Shown here one piece after another: positions 1 through 8,890 of a stretch of DNA of 22,415 bases; the first letter of the stretch is position 1, and each line of letters starts with the position of its first letter. The position numbers and the translations under genes were made by a program. The notes under the pieces are model-generated. The model was given only the letters and a program-made list of their open reading frames with translations, was not told where the DNA came from and searched no databases. Location: NCBI GenBank assembly GCA_031383405.1, contig JANMZO010000067.1:1-22415 (forward strand), read 5' to 3'. This stretch comes from JANMZO01 sp031383405. GTDB lineage: Bacteria; Actinomycetota; Acidimicrobiia; Acidimicrobiales; JANYDT01.

Positions 1-159
1 GAAATGGCGGGCGCCGTCTCGATCAGCAGATCGTCTCTCCTCGAGCGCTACGAACGCGACGCACGTGCCGCCGCGAAGCACACCGCTATGAGCCCCAACA
101 CCTACATCCTCGGCGGCCGGCACCGGCTCGGTCTCGACCCGACGGCGACGGTCTTCTGA
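1..159 (+). CDS. C-terminal end of an unidentified protein (partial, cut by window edge)
   Basis: An open frame enters from the left edge and stops at TGA 157-159, giving 52 residues that end in LGLDPTATVF. The piece is rich in Ala and Arg and has a basic, probably helical stretch (ERYERDARAAAKH). I do not recognise the family. It could be the tail of a real gene or another remnant like those further right. About 180 bases without a supported gene follow, before the hydrolase pseudogene. Confidence 0.35.
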   Translation, partial: EMAGAVSISRSSLLERYERDARAAAKHTAMSPNTYILGGRHRLGLDPTATVF

Positions 160-336
160 CGCACCATCCCGGCTCAGTCGGTCCCCTGTTGTGCGACGCA
201 GTCGGCGGGAGGTGAGCCCGGTGAGTGTTCCCGAGCCAGAGCACAAGCGGACTCACGGGCGCGTTGTTCAGAGACCCTGACGACATACAACGACGCGTCA
301 CTACTCCGGCTTTGAGGCCATCGGCGTTGAGTCGAA

Positions 337-1018
337 CGGCTCGGGGGCGCAGCCCTTCTAATGTCCTCTATCGGCGGGGCCTACGAGACATACCGAGAGA
401 GGGCTGACGCGGCCAACTTTGCGATGCCAGGCCGCCTCGTCGACGTCGGTGGCCACCGCCTCCACATCAACTGCACCGGCACGGGCAGCCCGACCGTCGT
501 GCTGGAAGCCGGCTTGGGGGAACCCTCGACTGCGATGGCCTGGATTGCTCCTGCAGTTGCCGGCACCACCAGGGTGTGCGTCTACGACCGGGCCGGGCGT
601 GGTTGGAGCGAATCCGCCTCAGCGCCACAAGATGGAATTCGGACAGCGACCGACCTCCGCGATTTTTGCTGGAATGAGCCCACGAGCCGGGACCGTACGT
701 GCTCGCCGGCCACTCCGCCGGCGGCATCTATGTCCTCAACTACGCCCGCCTGTACCCGACCGAGGTCGCCGGTGTGGTTCTGCTCGACTCGATGCACCCC
801 GAGCAGTACACCTAGTGACCGCCGAGAAGGACGCTGAACCGGGTTGGATGGCCGCACAGACCGATCTCCTGGGCCTCTCGACGCAGAGCGTCCACCGCTT
901 CGCCCCCGACGCCACGCATGCCATGCTCACGGAGAACCAGGCAGTAGCTGCCCGGTCCAGCCAAGCGGTGCGCGACGTCGTGAACTCAATCCGGACCAGG
1001 ACATCCATCTCCCGATGA
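337..1018 (+). pseudogene. alpha/beta-hydrolase pseudogene (frameshift, stop and internal deletion)
   Basis: Three frames together rebuild an alpha/beta-hydrolase. The first (from about 337, with an ATG at 361) holds the N-terminal strand region LVDVGGHRLHINC, the oxyanion-hole stretch VVLEAGLGE and the YDRAGRGWS turn. At a run of five T (663-667) homology moves to another frame, crosses a TGA at 675-677, and continues with the nucleophile elbow GHSAGG, ending at TAG 813-815. The third (from about 815) holds only the C-terminus with the presumed catalytic His in DATHAML, to TGA 1016-1018. The middle of the fold (lid and probably the acid residue) is missing between HPEQYT and VTAEKD. The family usually has N-terminal membrane segments, and only the last residues of such a segment (GGAALLMSS) remain. 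The gene cannot give a functional enzyme. Confidence 0.75.
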
Positions 1019-1084
1019 ATTGGAATCTGCCCCGGGTCAGCGCTACGACAGCGTCGGGTCAGCGGCGAGGCGAACCATGGTCAC

Positions 1085-1732
1085 ATGAACACATCAGCGA
1101 AGACGCAGCACGAAACGTACCCGGTTCGATTCTCCGTGGATTACCCGGACCGGGATCTCAACAGGATCACCACGGCCTTCCGAGCGTTCGCGGCAATCCC
1201 CATTCTCACGCTGCTGGCAGCGATCTCCGGGGGGACGTGGCAGTGGACGCGCAACAGCGGGTCGACCCCGATCTCTCTTGGAGCAGGAGGCCTGCTGTGC
1301 TTCGGTCCTCTCCTGATGATCGTGTTCCGGAAGAAGTACCCGCGTTGGTGGTTCGACTTCAACTTGGAGCTGCAGCGGTTCACCAACCGGGTCTGGGTGT
1401 ACCTGCTGCTGATGGACGACCGGTACCCCTCGACCACGGATCAACAGTCGGTGCATCTCGACTACGACTATCCCGATGCCAGCCGGGATCTCAATCAGTG
1501 GATGCCTCTGGTGAAGTGGTTGTTGGCGATCCCGCACTACGTTGCGCTTGTCGTTCTCAACGTCGTTGCCGTCCTTGGCGTTTTCGTGGCATGGATCGCC
1601 ATCTTGTTCTCCGGCCGGTTTCCGCGGTCGATCTTTGACTTCGTAGAAGGTGTCATCCGGTGGAACAACCGGGTCATCGGGTACGCATTCACGCTCGTCA
1701 CCGACCGGTACCCACCGTTCCGTTTTTCATGA
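1085..1732 (+). CDS. DUF4389-family integral membrane protein
   Basis: Complete 215-residue protein that I recognise as a DUF4389 membrane protein from its YPVRFSVDYPDRDLNR opening. The biochemical role of the family is not known. Hydrophobic segments lie at about residues 34-50, 66-81 and 145-176. The cytosolic-looking parts contain an internal duplication: FDFNLELQRFTNRV (about 90-103) with a DDRYP end matches FDFVEGVIRWNNRV (about 184-197) with a TDRYP end. The start ATG at 1085 is the only good one, because an ATG at 1078 is followed at once by a stop. The Shine-Dalgarno is weak (GCGAGG about 16 nt upstream). The gene stands alone between a pseudogene and a small hypothetical protein, with no sign of decay. 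Confidence 0.8.
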   Translation: MNTSAKTQHETYPVRFSVDYPDRDLNRITTAFRAFAAIPILTLLAAISGGTWQWTRNSGSTPISLGAGGLLCFGPLLMIVFRKKYPRWWFDFNLELQRFTNRVWVYLLLMDDRYPSTTDQQSVHLDYDYPDASRDLNQWMPLVKWLLAIPHYVALVVLNVVAVLGVFVAWIAILFSGRFPRSIFDFVEGVIRWNNRVIGYAFTLVTDRYPPFRFS

Positions 1733-1784
1733 GCGCAGCTCCACCGCAGCCGAATGCCGAGCGTGTGGTCGGCAGGGTCGGGCC

Positions 1785-1994
1785 ATGACCCGCCGCCAAC
1801 GACAACTGGACGAACTCCGAACCTTGTGCTCGATCGGTGCAATCGGACGCGCGATCGACCTGGCGTATGAGCATTTCGCCGACTTCGGGCCTGACGACAA
1901 CATCGCAGTCCTGATTTCCGAGGCATTGGAGCAGGCCGAGGTCCCGGCTTCCATTCGCAGCAAATTTACCGAGCTGCTTGCGTCGCAAGGGTGA
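1785..1994 (+). CDS. small hypothetical protein, 69 aa
   Basis: Start ATG at 1785. The frame is open further upstream to 1650, but that part is the shadow of the DUF4389 gene and has no protein-like composition. The 69-residue product (MTRRQRQLDELRTLCSIGAI...) is predicted mostly helical and balanced in charge, with no signal peptide or membrane segment. The acidic stretch YEHFADFGPDDNIAVL resembles small uncharacterised actinobacterial proteins, but I cannot name a family. It lies 52 nt after the DUF4389 stop and ends 46 nt before the regulator start, so it could be cotranscribed with the former. Confidence 0.55.
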   Translation: MTRRQRQLDELRTLCSIGAIGRAIDLAYEHFADFGPDDNIAVLISEALEQAEVPASIRSKFTELLASQG

Positions 1995-2028
1995 GCGACT
2001 GTCACGACTCGGACGCGACGCTCCGCGG

Positions 2029-2034
2029 TACAGT
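2029..2034 (+). promoter_or_regulatory. -10 box (TACAGT) of a probable leaderless promoter
   Basis: TACAGT fits the actinobacterial TANNNT -10 pattern and ends 6 nt before ATG 2041. That spacing puts the transcription start at or next to the A of the ATG, which argues for a leaderless mRNA and for 2041 over the in-frame upstream GTG-type start at 1978. No convincing -35 is visible. Confidence 0.5.
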
Positions 2035-2040
2035 CGCGGC

Positions 2041-5000
2041 ATGCACGTAGCTCTCCTCGGCGAACTCGAGGTGCTCGATGCCGAGAACAAGAGTGTGATG
2101 TTGACAGGGGCGAAGCTCCGTTCGCTTCTGACGGTGTTGGCGTTGCACGCAGGTCGCGTGGTCCCCGCGGACCAACTCGTCGAGGCCCTGTGGGGTCAGG
2201 ATCCGCCGTTGGCGGTTCGCAACGGCCTCCAGGGCCTCGTGTCAAAGCTTCGTCGGGCACTTGGCTCCACCGGTCTCGTGGTCATGCGGGGCGGGGGCTA
2301 CGTGTTGGAGGTTCCACCGGAGGCAGTCGACGTGCACCGCTACGAGCGGTTGGTATCAGAGGGACGCGCGGCGGCCGTGAGCGGTGACGCCGCTCAGGCG
2401 ATCTTGCTCCTGAGAGAGGCAGATGCGTTGTGGCGAGGCAACGTGCTCGCCGAATTCGCCTATGAGGAGTTCGCGTTGGCGTCGATCACGCGCCTGTCGG
2501 AACTGCGCCTCGCCACAGTCGAGGAGCGACTCGCGTCAGAACTCCACGTCGGAAGCCATCACGGCGTGATCGGCGAGCTCGAGGCGCGGGTGGCGTTGTA
2601 TCCGTTACGCGAACGGCCTCGTGGGTTGTTGATGACCGCGTTGTACCGTGCTGGGCGTCAGGCCGACGCTCTCCGGACGTATCAGGAGGGACGCCACGTT
2701 CTAGGCGAAGAGCTGGGCCTTGAACCCGGCCCGGAGTTGCGCCGGTTGGAACTGGCGATTCTCGCTCAGGACCCGGCGCTCGACGCTCCCGCCATGACCC
2801 AGCAGGGTTCGGTGACGTGGGCTGAACGTCGCTCGAGAATCCCTGAGTCGCTGACGCCATTGGTCGGACGGACCGCGGAGCTTCAGGAGCTCGAACGGCG
2901 ATTCGGCGATTGCCGGCTCATGACACTCGTCGGCCCCGGTGGGGTAGGCAAGACAAGGCTCGCGCTCGAAGTGGCTCGGACCCGATCGTCGGTGTTTCGA
3001 AATGGCGCCTGCTTTGTCGAGCTTGCTCCGCTTGGTGATCCCGCAGGTGTGCGCGAAGCGATTGCGTTTGCGCTCGACCTGCCCGACGCAAGGCAGCTGG
3101 CCGCGATGATCGGTGCACGTGAGCTGTTGCTCGTGCTCGACAACTGCGAGCACGTGATCGGCTCGGCCGCCGAGGTTGCTGAGGACCTTCTGCGTCAATG
3201 CCCCGGTCTGCGTGTGCTGGCGACGAGCCGCGAGGGGCTCCGGGTAAGTGGAGAAACGATCTGGCCGGTACCGCCCCTTGCGACGAATGATGCCGTGCAA
3301 CTCTTCCTCTCCCGTGCACACGCAGTCGGAACGCGACTGGAACTCTCCGACCAGGTTCTCGGCGCCGTCTCAGATATCTGTGTTCGTCTTGACGGTCTCC
3401 CGCTAGCGATCGAGCTCGCAGCGGCCCGCACGCGGGCCTTTCCCGTTGCGCAGATCCTGTCTCGTCTGAACGACCGTTTTCGACTCCTCACCGGCGGCTC
3501 CCGGAACGCACTGCCCCGCCAGCAAACCCTTCGAGCGGTTGTCGACTGGAGTTACGAGCTGTTGTTCGGTGATGAGCAGCGCGTCTTCGAACGACTCTCC
3601 GTGTTCCCCGGCGGCTGTGACTTGGTCACGGCACAAGCGGTGTGCTGCGACGAGACCCTCCCGGCCGAAGACCTGGAGGACATCATCTACGCCCTGGTCG
3701 ACAAGTCGCTCGTCATCGTGCAGCCAACATCGCCAGCGCCCCGATATACGCAGCTCCAGACGTTGGCACAGTACGGCCGTGAGCGACTCGCCGAGCGGGG
3801 CGAATCCGCACGGGTCCGTGATGCCATGGCCGCGCACTTTGCAGCGCTGTGTGCGAGGTCATCGGATGCGTTCTTGGGTGATGACCAGCGAGCATGGCTC
3901 ACCGCCATCGACCGGGAGCAGGACAACCTCAGGGGAGCACTGGGATGGGCGGTCGCCGGTAACGACGCCGAAACGGCGTTGACGATCGCGGGCGGTGCCA
4001 GCTGGCCGCACTGGCTGGCCGGCACGATGATCGAAGGCAAGCGCTGGCTCGAGGAAGCCTTCGCCTGTGCCGGCGCGGCGAGTGAGACCACCGTGGCGCT
4101 GGCGCGCACGGGCCGTGCGTTGATCGATTTCCAGGTGGGCGTACCGGATGATGTCGACGCCGACCTCGAAGCAGCGCTGGAGGTATTCCGTCGCCACGGC
4201 GACGTGGCGTCAATGGCGTTGACATATTCGTTCTACGCAGAAGTCGCCGCCGCACGCGGAGACATCGACGAAGGCCGGGCCCGCCGCAACGAAGTGCTCG
4301 AGTTCTATATGTCACAGCCCGACGATCCCTTCGTGGTGGCCGCCCGTGCGTACTCACGGGGAAAGCTTGGCCTGTTGAACGGCGACATGGCCGAGTCGGA
4401 GCGCCGCTACCGCGAGGCTGCTGAAGGATTCGCGCAGATCGACCGGCCGATGATGCGTTCGATGTGCCTGGGAATGGTGGCTGACTTCGACGAACGCAAT
4501 CGTGACTACCACGCTGCGATTACTGCTCTCCAAGAGGCTGTCGTAATCGTGGACACCATCGGTCTCAAAGGATTCATGGGAGCGTTGCTGGCACGCCTCG
4601 GATGGGCGCTACTACAGAACGGCGCGACGGAGCGCGCCGAGATCACGTACGAACGTGCCCTCGAACTTGCACGGCGCTTGAACAACGCGCCCGTGGTCTT
4701 CCTTTCCCTCACCGGGTTGGCGATGACGCACCGACTCCACAGTCGCACCCCCGAGGCCACTCAGGCAGCAACCAAGGCGCTCAGCTACTACCGCGCTGGC
4801 GGCTCACGTCACCGCGCAGGAGGGCTTCGGCGGCTGTCGAATCGCGTCGATGCGCTGTCCGATGTGCTCACTGCTGCTGCGGCCTGCTGCGCGCTGCTGG
4901 GCATCGTTGCTGCCGAGGCGGGACAAGGGTCTGAAGCGGCACAGCTGCTCGGACATGCTGACCGCCTCCGAACTGATGCCGACACGGCCATTCCCACCTT

Positions 5001-5127
5001 CCAAAGCGACGAGATCGATCGGGCCCGGAAGATCGCAACCTCACTCCTTGGTCAGGACGGCTTTGCCGTTGCGTTCGCCACCGGGTGGGAAGACCAGTTC
5101 GACATGGATGTGGTGGTCTCCTTCTGA
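2041..5127 (+). CDS. AfsR/SARP-type regulator: BTAD + NB-ARC-like ATPase + TPR, 1028 aa
   Basis: Large signal-transduction transcription factor. Residues 1-95 are an OmpR-type winged helix (LRSLLTVLALHAGRVVPADQ, then LQGLVSKLRRALG and the GGGYVL wing). Residues about 96-243 are the bacterial transcriptional activator domain, ending in the typical EELGLEPGPELRRLE. From about 271 (LVGRTAELQELE) comes a STAND-type ATPase with Walker A GPGGVGKT at 298-305 and Walker B LLLVLDN at 362-368, followed by LDGLPLAIELAAAR. The C-terminal half is Ala-rich helical TPR-like repeats. No LuxR helix-turn-helix is seen at the C-terminus. Length and order match AfsR-like regulators, which activate neighbouring export or secondary-metabolite genes after ATP-dependent switching. 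The MMPL and MFS transporter genes follow on the same strand after 122 nt and are the likely targets. The start at 2041 is chosen from the HVALLGELEVL opening and the leaderless -10. Confidence 0.9.
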   Translation: MHVALLGELEVLDAENKSVMLTGAKLRSLLTVLALHAGRVVPADQLVEALWGQDPPLAVRNGLQGLVSKLRRALGSTGLVVMRGGGYVLEVPPEAVDVHRYERLVSEGRAAAVSGDAAQAILLLREADALWRGNVLAEFAYEEFALASITRLSELRLATVEERLASELHVGSHHGVIGELEARVALYPLRERPRGLLMTALYRAGRQADALRTYQEGRHVLGEELGLEPGPELRRLELAILAQDPALDAPAMTQQGSVTWAERRSRIPESLTPLVGRTAELQELERRFGDCRLMTLVGPGGVGKTRLALEVARTRSSVFRNGACFVELAPLGDPAGVREAIAFALDLPDARQLAAMIGARELLLVLDNCEHVIGSAAEVAEDLLRQCPGLRVLATSREGLRVSGETIWPVPPLATNDAVQLFLSRAHAVGTRLELSDQVLGAVSDICVRLDGLPLAIELAAARTRAFPVAQILSRLNDRFRLLTGGSRNALPRQQTLRAVVDWSYELLFGDEQRVFERLSVFPGGCDLVTAQAVCCDETLPAEDLEDIIYALVDKSLVIVQPTSPAPRYTQLQTLAQYGRERLAERGESARVRDAMAAHFAALCARSSDAFLGDDQRAWLTAIDREQDNLRGALGWAVAGNDAETALTIAGGASWPHWLAGTMIEGKRWLEEAFACAGAASETTVALARTGRALIDFQVGVPDDVDADLEAALEVFRRHGDVASMALTYSFYAEVAAARGDIDEGRARRNEVLEFYMSQPDDPFVVAARAYSRGKLGLLNGDMAESERRYREAAEGFAQIDRPMMRSMCLGMVADFDERNRDYHAAITALQEAVVIVDTIGLKGFMGALLARLGWALLQNGATERAEITYERALELARRLNNAPVVFLSLTGLAMTHRLHSRTPEATQAATKALSYYRAGGSRHRAGGLRRLSNRVDALSDVLTAAAACCALLGIVAAEAGQGSEAAQLLGHADRLRTDADTAIPTFQSDEIDRARKIATSLLGQDGFAVAFATGWEDQFDMDVVVSF

Positions 5128-5155
5128 CCTGAACGCCCGCTGGCCCGGGCCGATA

Positions 5156-5186
5156 CAGCGCCACTGCAGCGCCAGTGCAGCGCCAC
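5156..5186 (+). repeat. 11-bp direct repeat, 2.8 copies, before the MMPL gene
   Basis: CAGCGCCACTG (5156-5166), CAGCGCCAGTG (5167-5177) and CAGCGCCAC (5178-5186) follow one another without gaps. SARP regulators are known to bind heptamer direct repeats separated by 4 bp, which is an 11-bp period on one face of the helix. The array lies 29 nt after the BTAD regulator gene stop and 63 nt before the transporter start. It is therefore a good candidate operator for that regulator. The assignment is inferred from period and location. Confidence 0.55.
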
Positions 5187-5249
5187 GTCAGCACGCTCTT
5201 GGACCCTGGCCATGCCCCGCAGTGCGCGGGTCACACCCAGGAGGATTCA

Positions 5250-7430
5250 ATGAGTGCATTTCTGTTCCACCTCGGGCGCGTGTGCGCCCGACATCCGTTC
5301 CGGGTGATCGGCATCTGGCTCGTGGCCGCCGTCGCCATCGTCACCGTCCAGAACACCGCTGGTGGCACGTTCAACGACAGCTTCCGCGTTCCGGGCGTCG
5401 AATCACAACGAGCCTTGGACGTCCTCAAGGCCCAGTTCTCGAGCCAGGCGGGACAGACCGCCCGCATCGTTGTCCACGTCGGTGATGGGCGACTCGACGA
5501 CACCGGGCACAAACTGACGGTCGAACAGGTGCGCAAGCAACTGCTGCAAGGCCGCAACGTCGCCAGTGTCACCGATCCGTTCGCCGCCCAGTCGGCTGCG
5601 ATCAGCGCCGACGGACAGACGGGTTATCTGGATGTGGCGTACACGTTGGACAAACTCACGACCCAACAGCTCACCGACGCCACCGCGGCTGCCGAGCGTG
5701 CTCAAGCCCAGGGAGTGCAGACGGAATTCACCGGGCTGCTGGCACAACTCGCGAAGAACGATCCGGCCAGCGAACTCATCGGCGTCGGCGTCGCCATCAT
5801 CGTGTTGCTGATCGCGTTCGGATCCGTGGTCGCCATGGGCCTCCCTATCCTCACCGCGCTCACCGGTCTCTTCGTCGGGGCGGCGAGTGTCGGCGTTCTT
5901 TCCTCCGTGATGGACGTTCCTGAATTTTCTTTGATCCTGTGCATGATGATCGGCCTCGGCGTGGGCATCGACTACGCACTGTTCATCGTGACGCGACACC
6001 GCCAACAACTCCATGAAGGTATGAGCGTGGAGGACTCAGCCGGCACCGCCACTGCAACCGCCGGACAAGCGGTCCTCTTCGCCGGCACGACCGTCGTCAT
6101 CGCCATCCTCGGCCTCGTTCTCGCCGGACTGCCCGCAATCACATCGATGGGCGTCTCCGTAGCTCTGGTCGTCTTCGTTTCGATGATCGCCGCCATCACC
6201 CTGCTGCCCGGGCTCCTCGGACTCGCTGGAACACGGATCGACAAGCTCTCGATCCACCGCAAAACCCACATCACCAAACCCGCACACCGGACACTGTCCG
6301 GACGGTGGGCCCACCACGTGGGGAGCCACCCGGTACGTTACGCAGCCGTCAGCTTCGTGGCGTTGTGTGCCATCGCAACTCCGATGCTCAGCATGCGCAT
6401 CGGCACACCCGACGACGGCAACGCTTCTACGAAGACCACACAGCGCAAAGGATTCGACCTGCTCGCCGAAGGCTTCGGCAGCGGATTCAACGGACCGATC
6501 CTGGTCGTGATCAACGTTCCCACACCCGCGGATCGTGTCGCCGTCAACCGCGTTCACGACGCCCTGCAAGCTGACCCTGGCGTCGCCGCCGTCACCGCGC
6601 CGTTCTTCAACGCCGCTGGCGACACCGCAATGCTCACCGCCAACCCGACCACCGCTCCACAGGACGCGAGAACCGACACCCTTGTCCATCACCTGCGCGC
6701 CGACGTGATCCCCGAAGCCGTCCGCGACACCGATGCAAGCGCGCTGCTGACCGGCCGCGCGATGGTCACCGACCTGACGGAACGCATCACCGGCCGCCTG
6801 CCGATCTTCATCGCTGCCATCGCGGCGATGTCGTTCCTGTTGCTCATGATCGTGTTCCGCTCCATCATCGTTCCCCTCAAAGCCGCACTGATGAACCTGC
6901 TCTCCATCGCTGCGGCCTACGGGGTCATCGTCGCCGTGTTCCAGTGGGGCTGGGGAAACGAACTCATCGGCTTGCACCACACCATGCCGATCAACCCGTT
7001 CGCACCACTGATGATGTTCGCCATTCTCTTCGGCCTCTCTATGGACTACGAGGTCTTCCTCCTCTCACGGATCCGAGAGGAATACCTGTCGACCGGCGAC
7101 AGCCACCAGTCCGTCGTCACCGGACTCTCGAACACGGCCCGCGTGATCACCTCAGCTGCGCTGATCATGATGAGCGTGTTCGGCGCCTTCGTCCTCGGTG
7201 ACGATCCCACCGGGAAACTGTTCGGAGTCGGCCTCGCCGTCGCGGTGTTCCTCGACGCCACCCTCGTGCGCATGATCCTCGTACCGGCAACCATGAGCCT
7301 GGTCGGTCGGGCCAACTGGTGGCTGCCCGCATGGCTGGACCGGATCCTTCCCCACCTCGACCTCGAGGGCGGACGACACCACGTTGACCGTCCTGACATC
7401 GAACCCGTTCGAGAGCTCACAGCCGCATGA
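5250..7430 (+). CDS. MMPL/RND-family transporter, 726 aa
   Basis: Inner-membrane transporter of the MMPL branch of the RND superfamily, which moves lipids or hydrophobic compounds using the proton gradient. ATG 5250 has a strong Shine-Dalgarno AGGAGG at 5239-5244, 5 nt away, so the longer in-frame start at 5175 is rejected. Layout: a first membrane helix (about residues 17-34), an extracytoplasmic domain to about 170, a helix bundle with the proton-relay-type motif GIDYALF (Asp 241), a loop, a second extracytoplasmic domain, and a second bundle with the matching motif SMDYEVFLLSR (Asp 599). Both Asp-Tyr pairs expected for a working pump are present. Length is normal for the short MmpL class. 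The stop codon overlaps the next start (ATGA), so the MFS gene is translationally coupled. Substrate unknown. Confidence 0.9.
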   Translation: MSAFLFHLGRVCARHPFRVIGIWLVAAVAIVTVQNTAGGTFNDSFRVPGVESQRALDVLKAQFSSQAGQTARIVVHVGDGRLDDTGHKLTVEQVRKQLLQGRNVASVTDPFAAQSAAISADGQTGYLDVAYTLDKLTTQQLTDATAAAERAQAQGVQTEFTGLLAQLAKNDPASELIGVGVAIIVLLIAFGSVVAMGLPILTALTGLFVGAASVGVLSSVMDVPEFSLILCMMIGLGVGIDYALFIVTRHRQQLHEGMSVEDSAGTATATAGQAVLFAGTTVVIAILGLVLAGLPAITSMGVSVALVVFVSMIAAITLLPGLLGLAGTRIDKLSIHRKTHITKPAHRTLSGRWAHHVGSHPVRYAAVSFVALCAIATPMLSMRIGTPDDGNASTKTTQRKGFDLLAEGFGSGFNGPILVVINVPTPADRVAVNRVHDALQADPGVAAVTAPFFNAAGDTAMLTANPTTAPQDARTDTLVHHLRADVIPEAVRDTDASALLTGRAMVTDLTERITGRLPIFIAAIAAMSFLLLMIVFRSIIVPLKAALMNLLSIAAAYGVIVAVFQWGWGNELIGLHHTMPINPFAPLMMFAILFGLSMDYEVFLLSRIREEYLSTGDSHQSVVTGLSNTARVITSAALIMMSVFGAFVLGDDPTGKLFGVGLAVAVFLDATLVRMILVPATMSLVGRANWWLPAWLDRILPHLDLEGGRHHVDRPDIEPVRELTAA

Positions 7431-8758
7431 CTACTCACGTGATCAACTCACAAAACGACGGCGGCACCGGCCGCTTCGCGGCCTTTGCCAACCGGAACTT
7501 CCGGCTGTACTTCATCGGCCAGACGATCTCGAGCATCGGGTCGTGGACGCAAGCGCTCGCTGTCACATGGCTGGTGCTCGACATGACCAACCGCAGTGAT
7601 CGGCTCGGTCTCGCAATGGCGCTCCAGTTCCTACCGATGCTTGTGCTCGGCGCGCCTGCCGGCGTGCTGGCGGACAAGATCGACAACCGACGCCTACTCG
7701 TAGCCACATCAACCATGTCCGGATTGATTGCGCTGATGTTCGGCGTCGTGGTGGCCACGAACCACGTCAACATCTGGTGGATCTATGCGCTCACGCTCAC
7801 GCTCGGCCTCGTTCTCGCCGTCGAACGTCCGGCCATGCAAGCCATTGTCTTCCAACTTGTCGGACGCGAACTGCTCCCCAACGCAGTAGCGGCCAACAGC
7901 ACTATCAACTCGGTGTCACGCCTCATCGGCCCAGCCGTTTCCGGTGCGCTGATCGCCACCGTCGGCGTGCAGACATGCTTCTACGTCAACGCCGCGTCCT
8001 ACCTCGTGGTCATCGGCGCGCTCATCGCATTGCGTTCGAGCGAACTTGTCGCAAGGCCGCTGATCGAGCGAGCGAAGGGAAAACTGCGTGAAGGGTTCGC
8101 CTACGTCCGCCACCAACCCGACGTTGCCCGCCCACTGCTCGTCATGGCCATCGTCGGCACACTGGCATACAACTTCCCCATCACGTTCCCGTCGATAGTC
8201 CGTTTCGGATTCCACCGCGGCGCAGGGTCGGTAGGCACGGCAATGAGCGTCAGCGCAATCGGCTCCATCATCGGCGGGATCTACATCGCCGGCGTGAAGC
8301 CCCATCCACGTCGAACCCTTGCCATCGCACTGGCGGGGTTCGCGGCGGCGTGCCTGGCCCTGTCGATCGCCCCCGGCTACTGGCCCTTCGTAGCCACGAG
8401 TGTGGCACTAGGTTTCGCGTCCGCATCGTTCCAGTCGGTGAACGCAGTCGTGCTCCAACGAGCAACAGACCCGTCCATGCAGGGCCGGGTCATGGCACTC
8501 CACCAGATGGCCCTCTTCGGGAGCACCCCTATCGGCGCATTGCTCATGGGCTGGGTCATCCAGCACTCCTCACCACGCACACCATTCGCGCTCGGCGGAG
8601 TATCGGCACTGCTCTGCGCCGTAGGAGTCATCGGCCAGCGCCGCAGAAGCGACGCAGCTCCGGCCACCAGACAAACAACGACACACCGCATACCTGAAAA
8701 CGTCTTGTGCGACGAGCCCAAGGCCAATCACGTCGGGTGGCTGGGTCATCTCAGATGA
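7427..8758 (+). CDS. MFS transporter (EntS/MFS_3-like), 443 aa
   Basis: Complete major-facilitator exporter. The N-terminus FRLYFIGQTISSIGSWTQ is typical of the MFS_3 group around EntS, in which many members export siderophores, drugs or macrolides. The GVLADKIDNRRLL loop between helices 2 and 3 corresponds to the conserved MFS motif A (G-x-L-a-D-r-x-g-r-r). About 12 hydrophobic segments are seen, with a cytoplasmic loop around residues 205-225. The C-terminus is basic and polar and probably cytosolic. The start ATG at 7427 overlaps the stop of the MMPL gene by 4 bases, so the two exporters are made together. With the upstream AfsR-type regulator they form a three-gene export module. No biosynthetic genes are in the window, so the cargo cannot be named. 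Confidence 0.88.
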   Translation: MTTHVINSQNDGGTGRFAAFANRNFRLYFIGQTISSIGSWTQALAVTWLVLDMTNRSDRLGLAMALQFLPMLVLGAPAGVLADKIDNRRLLVATSTMSGLIALMFGVVVATNHVNIWWIYALTLTLGLVLAVERPAMQAIVFQLVGRELLPNAVAANSTINSVSRLIGPAVSGALIATVGVQTCFYVNAASYLVVIGALIALRSSELVARPLIERAKGKLREGFAYVRHQPDVARPLLVMAIVGTLAYNFPITFPSIVRFGFHRGAGSVGTAMSVSAIGSIIGGIYIAGVKPHPRRTLAIALAGFAAACLALSIAPGYWPFVATSVALGFASASFQSVNAVVLQRATDPSMQGRVMALHQMALFGSTPIGALLMGWVIQHSSPRTPFALGGVSALLCAVGVIGQRRRSDAAPATRQTTTHRIPENVLCDEPKANHVGWLGHLR

Positions 8759-8779
8759 GAGGTACCAACAATCCGCTAC

Positions 8780-8890
8780 CTATCGTCGTTGTTTCGTACG
8801 CATAGCGTCGAGGCGGTGGTGGTATTCCTCGACGTCGATGTCGCCACGCGCGAAGCGTTCATGGAGAATGTCTTCCGGGCCCGATAAAGC
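8780..8890 (-). pseudogene. SHOCT-domain remnant (C-terminal end only)
   Basis: The reverse strand encodes GPEDILHERFARGDIDVEEY followed by HHRLDAMRTKQRR and a TAG stop at 8780-8782. This is the short C-terminal SHOCT helix pair (I-L-x-E-R-F-A-R-G-x-I-D-x-E-E-Y). An in-frame stop lies just upstream at 8891-8893 and there is no start codon, so the N-terminal part, usually a membrane segment, is gone. The fragment stands head-to-head with a cupredoxin that has also lost its 5' end, which suggests one deletion removed both 5' ends. Confidence 0.6.

Noticed and set aside
1978..2040. Upstream in-frame start for the BTAD regulator
   Set aside because: The extra 21 residues overlap the preceding small gene and are basic and non-conserved in character, and the TACAGT box 6 nt before 2041 fits a leaderless start there.
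6036..6980. Long open frame on the reverse strand (314 codons)
   Set aside because: It is the shadow of the MMPL gene. It is rich in Gly, Asp, Glu and His, with no motif, signal or Shine-Dalgarno.
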